Source: Caballeronia sp. dw_19 (lineage in GTDB: Bacteria; Pseudomonadota; Gammaproteobacteria; Burkholderiales; Burkholderiaceae). From it: 38,711 nt of DNA. Location: contig NZ_JAAVUQ010000055.1 of NCBI RefSeq assembly GCF_018449515.1, positions 1 to 38,711 of the forward strand, read 5' to 3'. Made by a program: the position numbers and the translations under genes. This document shows positions 25,971-34,316 of the stretch, piece by piece; position 1 is the stretch's first letter, and each line of letters starts with the position of its first letter. The notes beneath the pieces were generated by a model. The model saw only the letters and a list, made by a program, of their open reading frames with translations. It was not told the origin of the DNA and made no database searches.

Positions 25971-26011
25971 ATCGGCCCGCTCACTGGCTTATCAAAACAA
26001 ATCGAATGCAC

Positions 26012-26896
26012 ATGACCGAATCTCAAATTATTGAAGTTGCCTCCGCCGACTGGGAGGGCCAGCAGCTCTCCGTGCCGCGCGAGGCGTTGCTGGCCGGCGT
26101 CGAGCGGGGCAAGGTCCTGTATTTCCCGCGTCTGGCGTTTACCGTGGAAGGCGGCGAACGGGCGCTCCTGGACCCGAAGGTCGCCGACCCCGAGCGCAAG
26201 AACATCAGCCTCGCGCCCAATGGCGGGGCGCTCGCGGGTGTACTTGGGGACGCCGTCACGCAATCTGCCGTCCGGGCGTTGATCGCGCGCTATCAGGCGA
26301 ACGCGCGCTCGCTGGTCGACGGGCTGTTCCCTGAATATCGCGGCAAATTAAGGGTTGCGCCCACCAGCCTGCGGCTGCATCGCGTGGAAACGCGCGAGAC
26401 GTCGTGGCGCAAGGACGACAGCCGCCTTCACGTCGATGCTTTTCCATCGCGGCCGAATTATGGCGAGCGCATCCTGCGCGTGTTCACCAACGTCAATCCG
26501 GATGGCGTGCCGCGTGTGTGGCGCGTCGGCGAGCCGTTCGAGGACATGGCAAAACGCTTCTTGCCAGCAATCCAAGCTCCGGTTCCCGGCGCGGCGTGGC
26601 TCATGAATCTCCTGCATATCACCAAGACGCCACGCAGCGAATACGATCACCTGATGCTCCATTTGCACGACGCAATGAAGGCCGATCTCGACTATCAAGC
26701 GAAATCGCCGCAGCAGCAGATGCCGTTTCCGCCCGGTTGCGTGTGGGTGTGTTTCTCCGATCAAACCTCGCACGCCGTCATGTCCGGCCAGTACATGCTC
26801 GAGCAAACCTTCTTTCTTCCCGTCAGCGCCATGGCCCAGCCCGACTGCGCGCCGCTCGGAATCCTGCAACGCCTGAAAGGCAGGGCGCTGGTTTGA
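26012..26896 (+). CDS. kdoO: Kdo 3-hydroxylase (Fe(II)/2-oxoglutarate-dependent dioxygenase)
   Basis: This roughly 294-residue enzyme matches the Kdo hydroxylase family known from Burkholderia and Yersinia. KdoO hydroxylates C3 of Kdo in lipid A-Kdo, giving Ko (D-glycero-D-talo-oct-2-ulosonic acid). The iron ligands are seen as H140-x-D142 in RLHVDAFPSRPNYGERILRV and a distal H254 in FSDQTSHAVMSGQ. The LRVFTNVNPDGVPRVWRVGE stretch is typical of the family. ATGs at 26,012 and 26,006 are both possible starts without a clear Shine-Dalgarno; a TTG at 25,952 lies inside the repeats and is unlikely. The place between waaC and waaA strongly supports the call. Ko in place of Kdo makes the inner-core linkage more acid-resistant. 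Confidence 0.9.
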   Translation: MTESQIIEVASADWEGQQLSVPREALLAGVERGKVLYFPRLAFTVEGGERALLDPKVADPERKNISLAPNGGALAGVLGDAVTQSAVRALIARYQANARSLVDGLFPEYRGKLRVAPTSLRLHRVETRETSWRKDDSRLHVDAFPSRPNYGERILRVFTNVNPDGVPRVWRVGEPFEDMAKRFLPAIQAPVPGAAWLMNLLHITKTPRSEYDHLMLHLHDAMKADLDYQAKSPQQQMPFPPGCVWVCFSDQTSHAVMSGQYMLEQTFFLPVSAMAQPDCAPLGILQRLKGRALV

Positions 26897-27008
26897 GCGC
26901 CGCAGCCTGGTGGGGACGTTTCGCAGGTTCGGTCCTTTGCGCGGCGTTTCACGTGCGCGATGAGCGATCGTTGCCATTGTTGTCGAGCGTCTACCGCGAG
27001 GGCGTTCG

Positions 27009-28346
27009 ATGCTGAGGCTCGTGTATCGCGCGTTATGGTGGCTCGTCGCGCCGCTCGCGGTGTTGCGCCTGCTGATCCGCTCGCGGCGGGAGCGGGGGTA
27101 TCGCGAGCATATCGGCGAACGGTTTGGCTTTGGCCCCGCTCGCCGAGCTGACGATCTCGCGCCGTTGATCTGGGTTCATGCGGTGTCGGTAGGGGAGACG
27201 CGGGCGGCTCAGCCGCTGATCGAAGCGTTGCAGCAAGCCCATCCCGATGCCCGCATCCTGCTGACGCACATGACCCCGAGCGGCCGCGCGACTGGCGTGG
27301 AGCTATACGGCGATCGGATTTCACGCAGCTATCTTCCCTACGATTCGCCGTCGCTCGTGCGGCGGTTCTTGCGCGCGTGGCGGCCATCGCTGGGTATCGT
27401 GATGGAAACGGAAGTGTGGCCAACGCTCATCGACGAATGCAAACGGGCCGATATCCCGATGGTGCTGACCAACGCGCGGATGTCGGCGCGTTCGTTCAAG
27501 CGCGCGGCGAAGTTCGGCAATGCGACGCGCGAAGTGTTTGGCGGTTTTACGCGCGTGCTGGCGCAGACGCAGTCCGACGCGGACCGCCTGAGCGCGCTGG
27601 GTGCGCGCAACGTCACGGTGCTCGGCAACCTGAAGTTCGATATGGCCGCACCGCCCGAACTCTACGCGCGCGGTCATGCGTGGCGCGCGGCGATTGGGGA
27701 GCGCCCGGTTTGGGTGGCGGCGAGCACGCGCGAGGGTGAGGAAGCGCTGGTGCTGCAGGCGTTTACGACCTTGCGGACCCGCATACCGGAGGCGTTGCTG
27801 ATCCTCGTGCCGCGCCATCCGCAGCGGTTCGATGAAGTCGCCGTGTTGATCGATGCCGCCGCGCAGTCCTATGTGCGGCGTTCCGCTTGGGCGGGACGGG
27901 CGGCAGCGGCGGGATCGGGAATCGATGCCGCGCCGGTTTTGCCTGCGAACGTCAACGTGCTGCTCGGCGATTCGATGGGCGAACTGAGCGCGTATTACGC
28001 GGCATCGGACCTGGCGTTCGTTGGCGGGAGTTTGCTGCCGCTGGGCGGGCAGAACCTGATCGAGGCGTGTGCGGCGGGCGTGCCGGTGCTGATTGGCCCG
28101 CACACCTTTAATTTCACGCAAGCGACGAACGATGCGATCACGGAAGGCGCGGCGTTGCGCGTGAGCGATCCGGCGGCGTTGGCGCGCGGCCTGCGTGATC
28201 TTTTCACCGATAAACCCCGCCGGCTCGCCATGAGCGCAGCGGCGTCGGCGTTCGCGGCGAAGCATCGCGGGGCGACGGCGAGGACGGTGGAGGTGCTGGG
28301 GGCGGTGCTGGGGGCGTTGTTGCGCGCGCCAGCAGAGGAACCGTGA
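27009..28346 (+). CDS. waaA: Kdo transferase (3-deoxy-D-manno-octulosonic-acid transferase)
   Basis: This 445-residue GT30 enzyme transfers Kdo from CMP-Kdo to lipid IVA. It has an N-terminal membrane anchor (LRLVYRALWWLVAPLAVLRL), the ERFG motif at about 37-40, and the catalytic-base region HAVSVGETRAAQPLI with E63. TPSGRATGVELYGDRI and ETEVWPTLI follow as in WaaA, and GGSLLPLGGQNLIEACAAGV is the donor-binding EX-type block. Compared with E. coli WaaA there is a modest Ala/Gly-rich insertion around residues 290-315. It is 112 bases downstream of kdoO, so the two may be cotranscribed and act in sequence on lipid A-Kdo. Confidence 0.93.
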   Translation: MLRLVYRALWWLVAPLAVLRLLIRSRRERGYREHIGERFGFGPARRADDLAPLIWVHAVSVGETRAAQPLIEALQQAHPDARILLTHMTPSGRATGVELYGDRISRSYLPYDSPSLVRRFLRAWRPSLGIVMETEVWPTLIDECKRADIPMVLTNARMSARSFKRAAKFGNATREVFGGFTRVLAQTQSDADRLSALGARNVTVLGNLKFDMAAPPELYARGHAWRAAIGERPVWVAASTREGEEALVLQAFTTLRTRIPEALLILVPRHPQRFDEVAVLIDAAAQSYVRRSAWAGRAAAAGSGIDAAPVLPANVNVLLGDSMGELSAYYAASDLAFVGGSLLPLGGQNLIEACAAGVPVLIGPHTFNFTQATNDAITEGAALRVSDPAALARGLRDLFTDKPRRLAMSAAASAFAAKHRGATARTVEVLGAVLGALLRAPAEEP

Positions 28347-28379
28347 TTTTCAGCGGCAGGGGCGAACAACCCTCCCTGC

Positions 28380-29591
28380 CTACCCGCGTTCCTGCAAAAT
28401 CCGCGTCACGCAAGCAACAAACCTCTCATTGCTCGCCTCCACGCCATACGCCCGCGCCCGTTCCAGCGCTTCACGCGTGAAGCCATCGCGCAGATCGTGG
28501 TCCGATAACAACCGCGACAGCGCCTCTGCCATCGCGTCTACATTGCCGATAGGAACCAGCAGCCCGAATCGGCCATCGTCCAGGATCTCTCGCGGCCCGG
28601 TCGGGCAATCGGTCGAAATCACCGGCTTGCCAAGCGCCAGCGCCTCAAGCAAAACCATCGGCATGCCTTCGTAACGCGAGCTGAGCACCAGCGCACTCGA
28701 ATGCGCCACGACCGCGTGCGGATTGTTCCGATACCCCGTGAAATGCACGCGTTCCCCGATCCCCAGTTTCACCGCCAGCGCTTCCAGCTCGCGGCGAAAA
28801 CCGCCGTCGCCGACAATTACCAGGTCTTCCCGCACCCCACCGTCATCCCGCGTCCCGACAAGCTGTGCATAAGCTCGCAGCAAGGTCCGGTGATCCTTCT
28901 GGATCTCGTCGAGCCGCGCCACGGAAACGATGTACGGCGCGGAACACGGCGGCGTTTCCACCACCGCGCCGTTCTCGCGAATCCGGTCGATATCGATCGC
29001 ATTCGGCAGCACAAACACGTTGCGCAGATGGCCATTGAACAGTTCGCTCGCTTCATCGGCCATCTGGCGATTCAGCGCGGCGATCCCGTCGTAACGGCCG
29101 TATTGCGCGAGCAGCCGTTTCATTTTCCGGCGCCGGCCGCCCAGCCGTGCATCGAAACTGAAATGGTTCACGCCGAGCCACGCCACGCCGAAGCGGCCAG
29201 CCAGCCGGCGCAGCGACATATCGAAGTCGATGATGATGTCGTGACGCTGCGCCAGCGCGGCCACACGCGCCTTCACGTAGGGACGCACGGCGAGCGTGTT
29301 GAACACGTCGCGCCCGACACGGCCGAGCTTGCTCAGCCGATGCGCATAGCGGCGTGCCTGGAACACGTTGAGCCAGGGTTTGTCGGTGAGAATCTCGACG
29401 CCAACGTCCGCCGGAACCTGCGCGCGAAAGCGCTGTTCGAACGCGGGGGACGAAAACATCACGGACAGCGTCACCGTGAAGCGCGCGCGGTCGTAGATCC
29501 GCAGCCATTGCATCAGCGACGATTCGATGCCGCCATCGTTGAAATCCGCGATGTGAAACAGCACCGCGATGCGCCTGGAGGGTTGCGCCAT
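28380..29591 (-). CDS. Glycosyltransferase family 4, probably LPS core or surface glycan
   Basis: This roughly 403-residue GT4 enzyme starts RRIAVLFHIADFNDGGIESS. The glycine-rich acceptor loop is followed by FSFDARLGGRRRKMKR, and VLPNAIDIDRIREN is the inter-domain hinge. The donor domain has SVARLDEIQKDHRTLLRAYA and the EX7E motif in YEGMPMVLLEALALGKPVIS. ATG 29,591 is chosen; the frame extends to a GTG at 29,630 without a ribosome site. It converges on waaA with a 33-base gap, which suggests an LPS-core role, though the opposite strand means a separate promoter. Substrates are unknown. Confidence 0.85.
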   Translation of the reverse strand: MAQPSRRIAVLFHIADFNDGGIESSLMQWLRIYDRARFTVTLSVMFSSPAFEQRFRAQVPADVGVEILTDKPWLNVFQARRYAHRLSKLGRVGRDVFNTLAVRPYVKARVAALAQRHDIIIDFDMSLRRLAGRFGVAWLGVNHFSFDARLGGRRRKMKRLLAQYGRYDGIAALNRQMADEASELFNGHLRNVFVLPNAIDIDRIRENGAVVETPPCSAPYIVSVARLDEIQKDHRTLLRAYAQLVGTRDDGGVREDLVIVGDGGFRRELEALAVKLGIGERVHFTGYRNNPHAVVAHSSALVLSSRYEGMPMVLLEALALGKPVISTDCPTGPREILDDGRFGLLVPIGNVDAMAEALSRLLSDHDLRDGFTREALERARAYGVEASNERFVACVTRILQERG

Positions 29592-29774
29592 GAGTGTCGA
29601 GGACGCTGTGGGCGACGGGGTCGGCCGCACGGCGGCGTCGCGAGTTAGAAGCGTGTCGGGACTATCGATCAGAGGTCTCCGGAAGCGGGCCTATGGCCGT
29701 AAAAAAGGGCAAGGCGACATGTTAACGCACTCGATCGGCTGAGGACAATTTCTCCCAAGCCCTGAAACCGGGCC

Positions 29775-30425
29775 TCAGAGCGCGAGCAGTCCCTTTTTTT
29801 CGATAAAGCGAACTACCACGTCGAGCCCTTCCAGCACTTTCAGGTTGCACATGACAAATGGCCGTTCTCCGCGCATCTTCCTGGCATCGGAGGCCATGAT
29901 GTCGAGATTTGCGCCGACATACGGTGCAAGGTCGATCTTGTTGATGACCAGCAGGTCGGACTTCGTGATGCCCGGACCACCCTTGCGCGGAATTTTTTCG
30001 CCGCCGGCGACATCGATCACGTAAATAGTCAGGTCCGATAATTCCGGGCTGAAGGTGGCCGCGAGATTATCTCCACCCGACTCGATGAACACGATATCCG
30101 CGTCCGGGAAACGCTCGATCATCTGGTCGACGGCTTCCAGGTTGATGGACGCATCTTCGCGGATCGCCGTGTGCGGGCAGCCGCCCGTTTCCACGCCCAT
30201 GATGCGCTCGGCCGGCAACGCGCCCGCAACCGTGAGCAGGCGCTGATCCTCTTTCGTGTAGATGTCGTTGGTGATCGCGACGAGGTCGTATTTCTCGCGC
30301 ATCGCCTTGCAGAGCATTTCGAGCAGCGTGGTCTTGCCCGAGCCGACCGGACCTCCCACGCCCACGCGCAAAGGCGGCAGTTTCTTGGAGCGGCGGGCCG
30401 CGGCGGAATAGACGGGTGCGTTCAT
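29775..30425 (-). CDS. ureG: Urease accessory GTPase UreG
   Basis: This 216-residue SIMIBI-class GTPase powers nickel delivery to apo-urease. The P-loop GPVGSGKT lies at 25-32. The nickel-binding C-P-H is seen in GVETGGCPHTAIREDASIN, and ESGGDNLAATFSPELSD and the guanine-specific NKIDLAPYVG are typical of UreG. The ATG at 30,425 is five bases after the ureF stop; the longer frame upstream is out-of-frame ureF sequence. It is the last gene of the urease operon. A hairpin overlaps its stop codon, but without a clear U-tract. Confidence 0.96.
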   Translation of the reverse strand: MNAPVYSAAARRSKKLPPLRVGVGGPVGSGKTTLLEMLCKAMREKYDLVAITNDIYTKEDQRLLTVAGALPAERIMGVETGGCPHTAIREDASINLEAVDQMIERFPDADIVFIESGGDNLAATFSPELSDLTIYVIDVAGGEKIPRKGGPGITKSDLLVINKIDLAPYVGANLDIMASDARKMRGERPFVMCNLKVLEGLDVVVRFIEKKGLLAL

Positions 30426-30430
30426 GTTTT

Positions 30431-31111
30431 TTAAGAGCGGAACAAGCGTGAATATTGTGATTCGTGGCGCGCCGAGAGAATGCCGAGCTGCGGCGCGAAG
30501 GTGTTGATTTCCCCGGGCGATGTGTCGAGCGCTTTTTCTACAGCGGTATCGATGGCAACGCGCAACGCAACGATGATCCGCTGCCCCGCGATCTGGCCTA
30601 GCGGTACGGCTTTTAACGCGGCAGCGGCCTGGTTTTCGACCCACGAAAAGGCGTAGGCGGCGAGGGCGGCGTCGGTGGCAGCATCGTGAGCGTAGGCGGC
30701 GAAGGCGAACGCTGTAGGCTGCGAGACGGGTTTGATGGCGTTTAGCGTCGCGAGGCGCGCGGCGTCGCCCCATTCAAGCTGCGTGCACAACTGCGCAAGC
30801 GACCAGCCCATCTGCTGCGTCTCGCGACGCAATTCCGAGGACTCGCGGCTGGCGAGGAATTCTTCATCGGCGGCGGCGAGTCCCGCTGCATCGTGATCGC
30901 GCCAGCGGGTCATCTGGTGCGCAAGGAATGGCAACTCGCCGCGTGCGAGCACATTGGTCAGCCCGCTTGCGATCCATTCGCGGGCGGTGTCGCCATCGTG
31001 GATCAAGCCATGTTCTATCGCCGATTCAAGACCCTGCGAGTAACTGAACGCGCCGATAGGCAATGCCGGCGACGCCAGATGAAGCAGGGCGGTGAGCTCA
31101 GCGATGCGCAT
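30431..31111 (-). CDS. ureF: Urease accessory protein UreF
   Basis: This 226-residue all-helical chaperone bridges UreD and UreG in the nickel-insertion complex. The UreF hallmark LLHLASPALPIGAFSYSQGL is at the N-terminus, and WNRW-like and WEDDR-like acidic segments are replaced here by EWGDAARLATLNAIKPVSQP. PLGQIAGQRIIVALR lies near the C-terminus. The ATG at 31,111 overlaps the last 14 bases of ureE, pointing to translational coupling. An open frame running further upstream is a shadow of the ureE His-rich tail. Length agrees with the family. Confidence 0.94.
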   Translation of the reverse strand: MRIAELTALLHLASPALPIGAFSYSQGLESAIEHGLIHDGDTAREWIASGLTNVLARGELPFLAHQMTRWRDHDAAGLAAADEEFLASRESSELRRETQQMGWSLAQLCTQLEWGDAARLATLNAIKPVSQPTAFAFAAYAHDAATDAALAAYAFSWVENQAAAALKAVPLGQIAGQRIIVALRVAIDTAVEKALDTSPGEINTFAPQLGILSARHESQYSRLFRS

Positions 31112-31859
31112 GACCGTGGTCGTGGTCGTGATCGTGGTCGTGGCCTTCGTGGTCATGGTCTTTGCCATGAGCGTGTGCGGCGTGGTCATGCGCTTCGTGG
31201 TCCGCATGCCCATGCGCGCACTGCGAATGGTCGCCATGGTCGTGGCCTTCGCCGTGCGCATGTGCCGCTTGGTCCGCGTGCCCATGCGAACACTGCGAAT
31301 GGTCGCCGTGGTCGTGGCCCGCGCCGTGCGCGTGTCCATGATCGTGCCCGTGATGTTCGTCGAAGACCTTTTGCGCGAGCGCGTAGTCCTCTACAAACGT
31401 CTCGTCATGCCCATGCTTGTGGCCGCCGCCATACGCGCCGGTCTCTGGTTGGAACGGCGCCGTCGCGTGATCCACATGCGCGCCCAGACGCTTGAGCATG
31501 TCTTCCAGCACGGGATCAGCTTCCAGTTTCAACTGTCCCGCGGCCACTTCCACCGGCGTGTGCCGATTGCCCAAGTGGTACGCGGCGCGCGTCAGCGTAA
31601 TAGGATCGTGGGCGTGTACAACCAGCACATCTTGCGGCGCTGCGATCACGCGCACGAGGCCGCCATCATCGGCAACGAGCATGTCGCCATCGCGCAGGAC
31701 CGTGCCGCGCGGCAGCACCAGCGCCACTTCCTCACCGTTATCCAGCGTAGCGGCCAAGCGGCTCTTGCAGCGGTCATCGAAGGCAAGGGTCAAGGTAGGC
31801 GCGCGTTTGATCAGCGGTGCGGCAAGTTTCGCTTCGATACGTTTGTCGATCGTGCGCAT
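31098..31859 (-). CDS. ureE: Urease accessory nickel metallochaperone UreE with very long His-rich tail
   Basis: This is a 253-residue UreE, far above the roughly 150-160 usual for the family. UreE carries nickel and passes it to the UreG/UreF/UreD complex. Residues 1-140 form the normal core, with YHLGNRHTPVEV containing the metal-binding His. Residues 169-253 hold 32 His among 85 residues. The tail contains a 24-residue repeat beginning HSQC-S/A-HGHAD, seen twice, so two Cys are also present. The tail should bind many metal ions and may act as a nickel store. The start is seven bases after the ureC stop, and the 3' end overlaps ureF by 14 bases. Confidence 0.95.
   Translation of the reverse strand: MRTIDKRIEAKLAAPLIKRAPTLTLAFDDRCKSRLAATLDNGEEVALVLPRGTVLRDGDMLVADDGGLVRVIAAPQDVLVVHAHDPITLTRAAYHLGNRHTPVEVAAGQLKLEADPVLEDMLKRLGAHVDHATAPFQPETGAYGGGHKHGHDETFVEDYALAQKVFDEHHGHDHGHAHGAGHDHGDHSQCSHGHADQAAHAHGEGHDHGDHSQCAHGHADHEAHDHAAHAHGKDHDHEGHDHDHDHDHGHAHR
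31203..31336. repeat. 72-bp tandem repeat inside ureE
   Basis: Two imperfect copies of a 72-base unit start near 31,199 and 31,271 and encode the HSQC-x-HGHAD 24-residue repeat of the UreE tail. The CTGCGAATGGTCGCC core is identical in both copies. Such a unit invites length change by slippage or recombination while keeping the reading frame. Confidence 0.75.
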
Positions 31860-31866
31860 GAAAGTC

Positions 31867-33573
31867 TCAAAAAAGGAAGTAGCGCTGCGCCATCGGCAAA
31901 ACGGTTGCCGGCTCGCAGGTGAGCAACTGGCCGTCGGCTACAACCTGATACGTTTCCGGATCGACGGTAATGGACGGCCTGTACGCATTGTGAACCATGT
32001 CGGCCTTCGATATGTTCCGACAATTCTTCACCGCGACCACTTGCTTCTTCAATCCATACCGTTCGCCGATACCGTCGTCCAGCGCCATCTGCGAGACGAA
32101 GGTCAGAGAGGTCTTTCCCAACGCACCGCCGCGAGTCGCGAACATCTCGCGATAATGCACCGGCTGCGGCGTCGGGATCGATGCGTTCGGGTCCCCCATC
32201 TGCGCGACCGCGATCATGCCGCCTTTCAGGATCATTGACGGCTTCACGCCGAAGAATGCGGGCTCCCAGAATACGAGGTCGGCCCATTTACCCGGTTCGA
32301 TGGACCCCACTTCATGCGCGATGCCATGCGTGATCGCCGGGTTGATCGTGTACTTGGCGATGTAGCGTTTCGCGCGGAAATTGTCGTTGCGCGATGAGTC
32401 TTCGGGCAACGCGCCACGCTGCGTTTTCATCTTGTGCGCGGTCTGCCAGGTACGCATGACAACCTCGCCCACACGCCCCATCGCCTGCGAATCGGAGGAC
32501 AGCATGGACAACGCGCCCAGGTCATGAAGGATGTCTTCGGCGGCAATCGTCTCGCGTCGAATCCGCGATTCGGCGAACGCGATATCTTCCGCAATCGATG
32601 GATCGAGGTGATGACAGACCATCAACATGTCGAGGTGTTCATCGAGCGTATTGATGGTGTACGGACGAGTAGGATTCGTCGATGAAGGCAGCACGTTCGA
32701 CTCGCCGCAGACCTTGATGATGTCCGGTGCATGGCCGCCGCCCGCGCCCTCCGTGTGATACGTGTGGATCGTGCGGCCCTTGAACGCGGCCACGGTCGTC
32801 TCCACAAAACCCGCTTCGTTCAGCGTGTCCGTGTGAATGGCGACTTGCGTGTCGGTATCGTCGGCGACCGATAAGCAGTTATCGATAGCCGCCGGCGTCG
32901 TGCCCCAGTCTTCATGTAGCTTGAGCCCGATCGCGCCAGCCTTGATCTGTTCAATCGCCGGCGCGGGCAAACTCACGTTGCCCTTGCCGAGAAAGCCAAG
33001 GTTCACCGGCCAGCCATCGGCGGCTTGCAGCATGCGTTCGAGATGCCACGGCCCTGGCGTGCAGGTCGTCGCGTTCGTGCCGGTCGCGGGGCCGGTGCCA
33101 CCGCCGAGCATCGTCGTAATGCCTGAAGCTATGGCTTCATCGATCTGCTGCGGGCTGATGAAGTGAATATGCGAGTCGATACCCCCCGCCGTCACGATCA
33201 TCCCTTCGCCGGCAATCACCTCGGTGGCCGCGCCGATCGCAATGGTCACGCCCGGCTGGATATCCGGATTGCCCGCCTTGCCGATCGCAAACACGCGCCC
33301 GTTCTTGATGCCGATATCCGCCTTCACGATGCCCCAGTGATCGAGGATCAGCGCGTTCGTCACGACCGTATCCACCACGTCGGCGTGCACACGTTGCGAC
33401 TGGCCCATGCCATCGCGAATCACCTTGCCGCCGCCGAACTTGACCTCTTCGCCGTAGGTCGTGAAGTCGCGTTCGACTTCGATCAGCAGGTCGGTATCGG
33501 CGAGACGCACGCGGTCGCCGGTGGTCGGGCCGAACATCTCCGCGTAGGCGCGGCGTCCGATGCGTAGCGTCAT
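31867..33573 (-). CDS. ureC: Urease alpha subunit, catalytic
   Basis: This 568-residue catalytic subunit hydrolyses urea to ammonia and carbamate at a di-nickel centre. All expected active-site residues are seen, numbered one above the Klebsiella enzyme. They are H135 and H137 in GIDSHIHF, the carbamylated K218 in GLKLHEDWG, H247 in AIHTDT, H273 in TYHTEGAGGGHAPD, C320-H321 in the flap MVCHHLD, and D361 in LSSDSQAMGR. The ATG at 33,573 is chosen because the family starts MTLRIGRRAYAEMFGPT; the frame continuing upstream is antisense to ureB. It lies 22 bases after ureB. Confidence 0.98.
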   Translation of the reverse strand: MTLRIGRRAYAEMFGPTTGDRVRLADTDLLIEVERDFTTYGEEVKFGGGKVIRDGMGQSQRVHADVVDTVVTNALILDHWGIVKADIGIKNGRVFAIGKAGNPDIQPGVTIAIGAATEVIAGEGMIVTAGGIDSHIHFISPQQIDEAIASGITTMLGGGTGPATGTNATTCTPGPWHLERMLQAADGWPVNLGFLGKGNVSLPAPAIEQIKAGAIGLKLHEDWGTTPAAIDNCLSVADDTDTQVAIHTDTLNEAGFVETTVAAFKGRTIHTYHTEGAGGGHAPDIIKVCGESNVLPSSTNPTRPYTINTLDEHLDMLMVCHHLDPSIAEDIAFAESRIRRETIAAEDILHDLGALSMLSSDSQAMGRVGEVVMRTWQTAHKMKTQRGALPEDSSRNDNFRAKRYIAKYTINPAITHGIAHEVGSIEPGKWADLVFWEPAFFGVKPSMILKGGMIAVAQMGDPNASIPTPQPVHYREMFATRGGALGKTSLTFVSQMALDDGIGERYGLKKQVVAVKNCRNISKADMVHNAYRPSITVDPETYQVVADGQLLTCEPATVLPMAQRYFLF

Positions 33574-33595
33574 TTCGATAATCCTGAAGTTGAGA

Positions 33596-33901
33596 TCAAA
33601 GCGGACCCATGACGAGACCATTGAAGCCGTAGACCCGGCGATCACCCGCCAGCGCCACGAGTTCAACCGTGCGTTCCTGGCCGGGCTCGAAGCGCACGGC
33701 CGTACCCGATGCAATGTTCAGCCGAAAGCCTCTCGCCTTGTCGCGTTCGAATATGAGCGCCGTGTTGACTTCGAAGAAATGAAAATGCGAACCGACCTGC
33801 ACCGGCCGGTCACCCGTATTCGATACCGTCACGGACACCGTCTCGCGGCCCGCGTTGAGTTCGTGCTCACCATCGTCGATCAGATATTCGCCGGGAATCA
33901 T
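33596..33901 (-). CDS. ureB: Urease beta subunit
   Basis: This 101-residue structural subunit begins MIPGEYLIDDGEHELNAGRE and contains the conserved NTGDRPVQVGSHFHFFEVN and FNGLVMGPL end. It assembles with UreA and UreC as the (alpha-beta-gamma)3 enzyme. The length is exactly that of separate beta subunits in proteobacteria. It lies 32 bases after ureA and 22 before ureC. Confidence 0.97.
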   Translation of the reverse strand: MIPGEYLIDDGEHELNAGRETVSVTVSNTGDRPVQVGSHFHFFEVNTALIFERDKARGFRLNIASGTAVRFEPGQERTVELVALAGDRRVYGFNGLVMGPL

Positions 33902-33933
33902 GCGCGGCTCCTTTTAAGTGAGGGCAGGGCAGT

Positions 33934-34236
33934 TCAGGGAATCGGATGATGGACGGTCACGAGCTTGGTGCCGTCGGGGAAGGTGGCTTCTATCTGGATG
34001 TCCGGGATCATTTCCGGCACGCCGTCCATCACGTCGTCGCGTGTGAGCAGCGTGGTGCCGTAGTGCATCACGTCGGCGACGGTACGGCCGTCGCGTGCTG
34101 CTTCCATGAGCGCCGCCGAGATGAACGCGATGGCCTCCGGATAGTTCAGCTTCAGCCCGCGCGCGCGACGCCGTTCGGCGAGCAACGCGGCGGTGAAGAT
34201 CAGCAGCTTGTCTTTTTCGCGGTGGGTGAGCTTCAT
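33934..34236 (-). CDS. ureA: Urease gamma subunit
   Basis: This 100-residue subunit begins MKLTHREKDKLLIFTAALLA, with LNYPEAIAFISAALMEAARD and the C-terminal VTVHHPIP, all hallmarks of UreA. It is the first urease structural gene. Unlike the usual order, it is not directly preceded by ureD: an amino-acid ABC transporter operon lies upstream on the same strand, with 80 bases between. No strong Shine-Dalgarno is visible in the spacer. Transcription may start in the spacer or come from the transporter operon. Confidence 0.97.
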   Translation of the reverse strand: MKLTHREKDKLLIFTAALLAERRRARGLKLNYPEAIAFISAALMEAARDGRTVADVMHYGTTLLTRDDVMDGVPEMIPDIQIEATFPDGTKLVTVHHPIP

Positions 34237-34282
34237 GGGATTGGAAGGTGTCTCGGATTAGGCCGATTTTGCCAGCGTCAGT

Positions 34283-34307
34283 GTTGCAAGAATCCTAGCA
34301 TTGCAAC
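34283..34307. promoter_or_regulatory. Inverted repeat in the ureA leader
   Basis: GTTGCAA and TTGCAAC are a perfect 7-bp inverted repeat separated by 11 bases. It lies in the 80-base spacer between the ABC-transporter ATPase stop and the ureA start. No U-tract follows on the minus strand, so a terminator is unlikely. An operator or an RNA hairpin affecting ureA expression is possible. Confidence 0.4.
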
Positions 34308-34316
34308 CCTACGATT

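Noticed and set aside
29739..29778. CTGAGG/CCTCAG hairpin at the end of ureG, considered as a terminator
   Set aside because: The pairing is long-range with a 28-base loop, overlaps the stop codon, and no U-tract follows on the minus strand.
30426..30773. N-terminal extension of ureG
   Set aside because: It lies within ureF in another frame and is Arg-rich. UreG starts at MNAPVYSAAARR, five bases after the ureF stop.
31112..31339. Thr/Met/Arg-rich extension of ureF
   Set aside because: It is an out-of-frame reading of the UreE His-rich repeat. UreF begins at MRIAELTALLHL.
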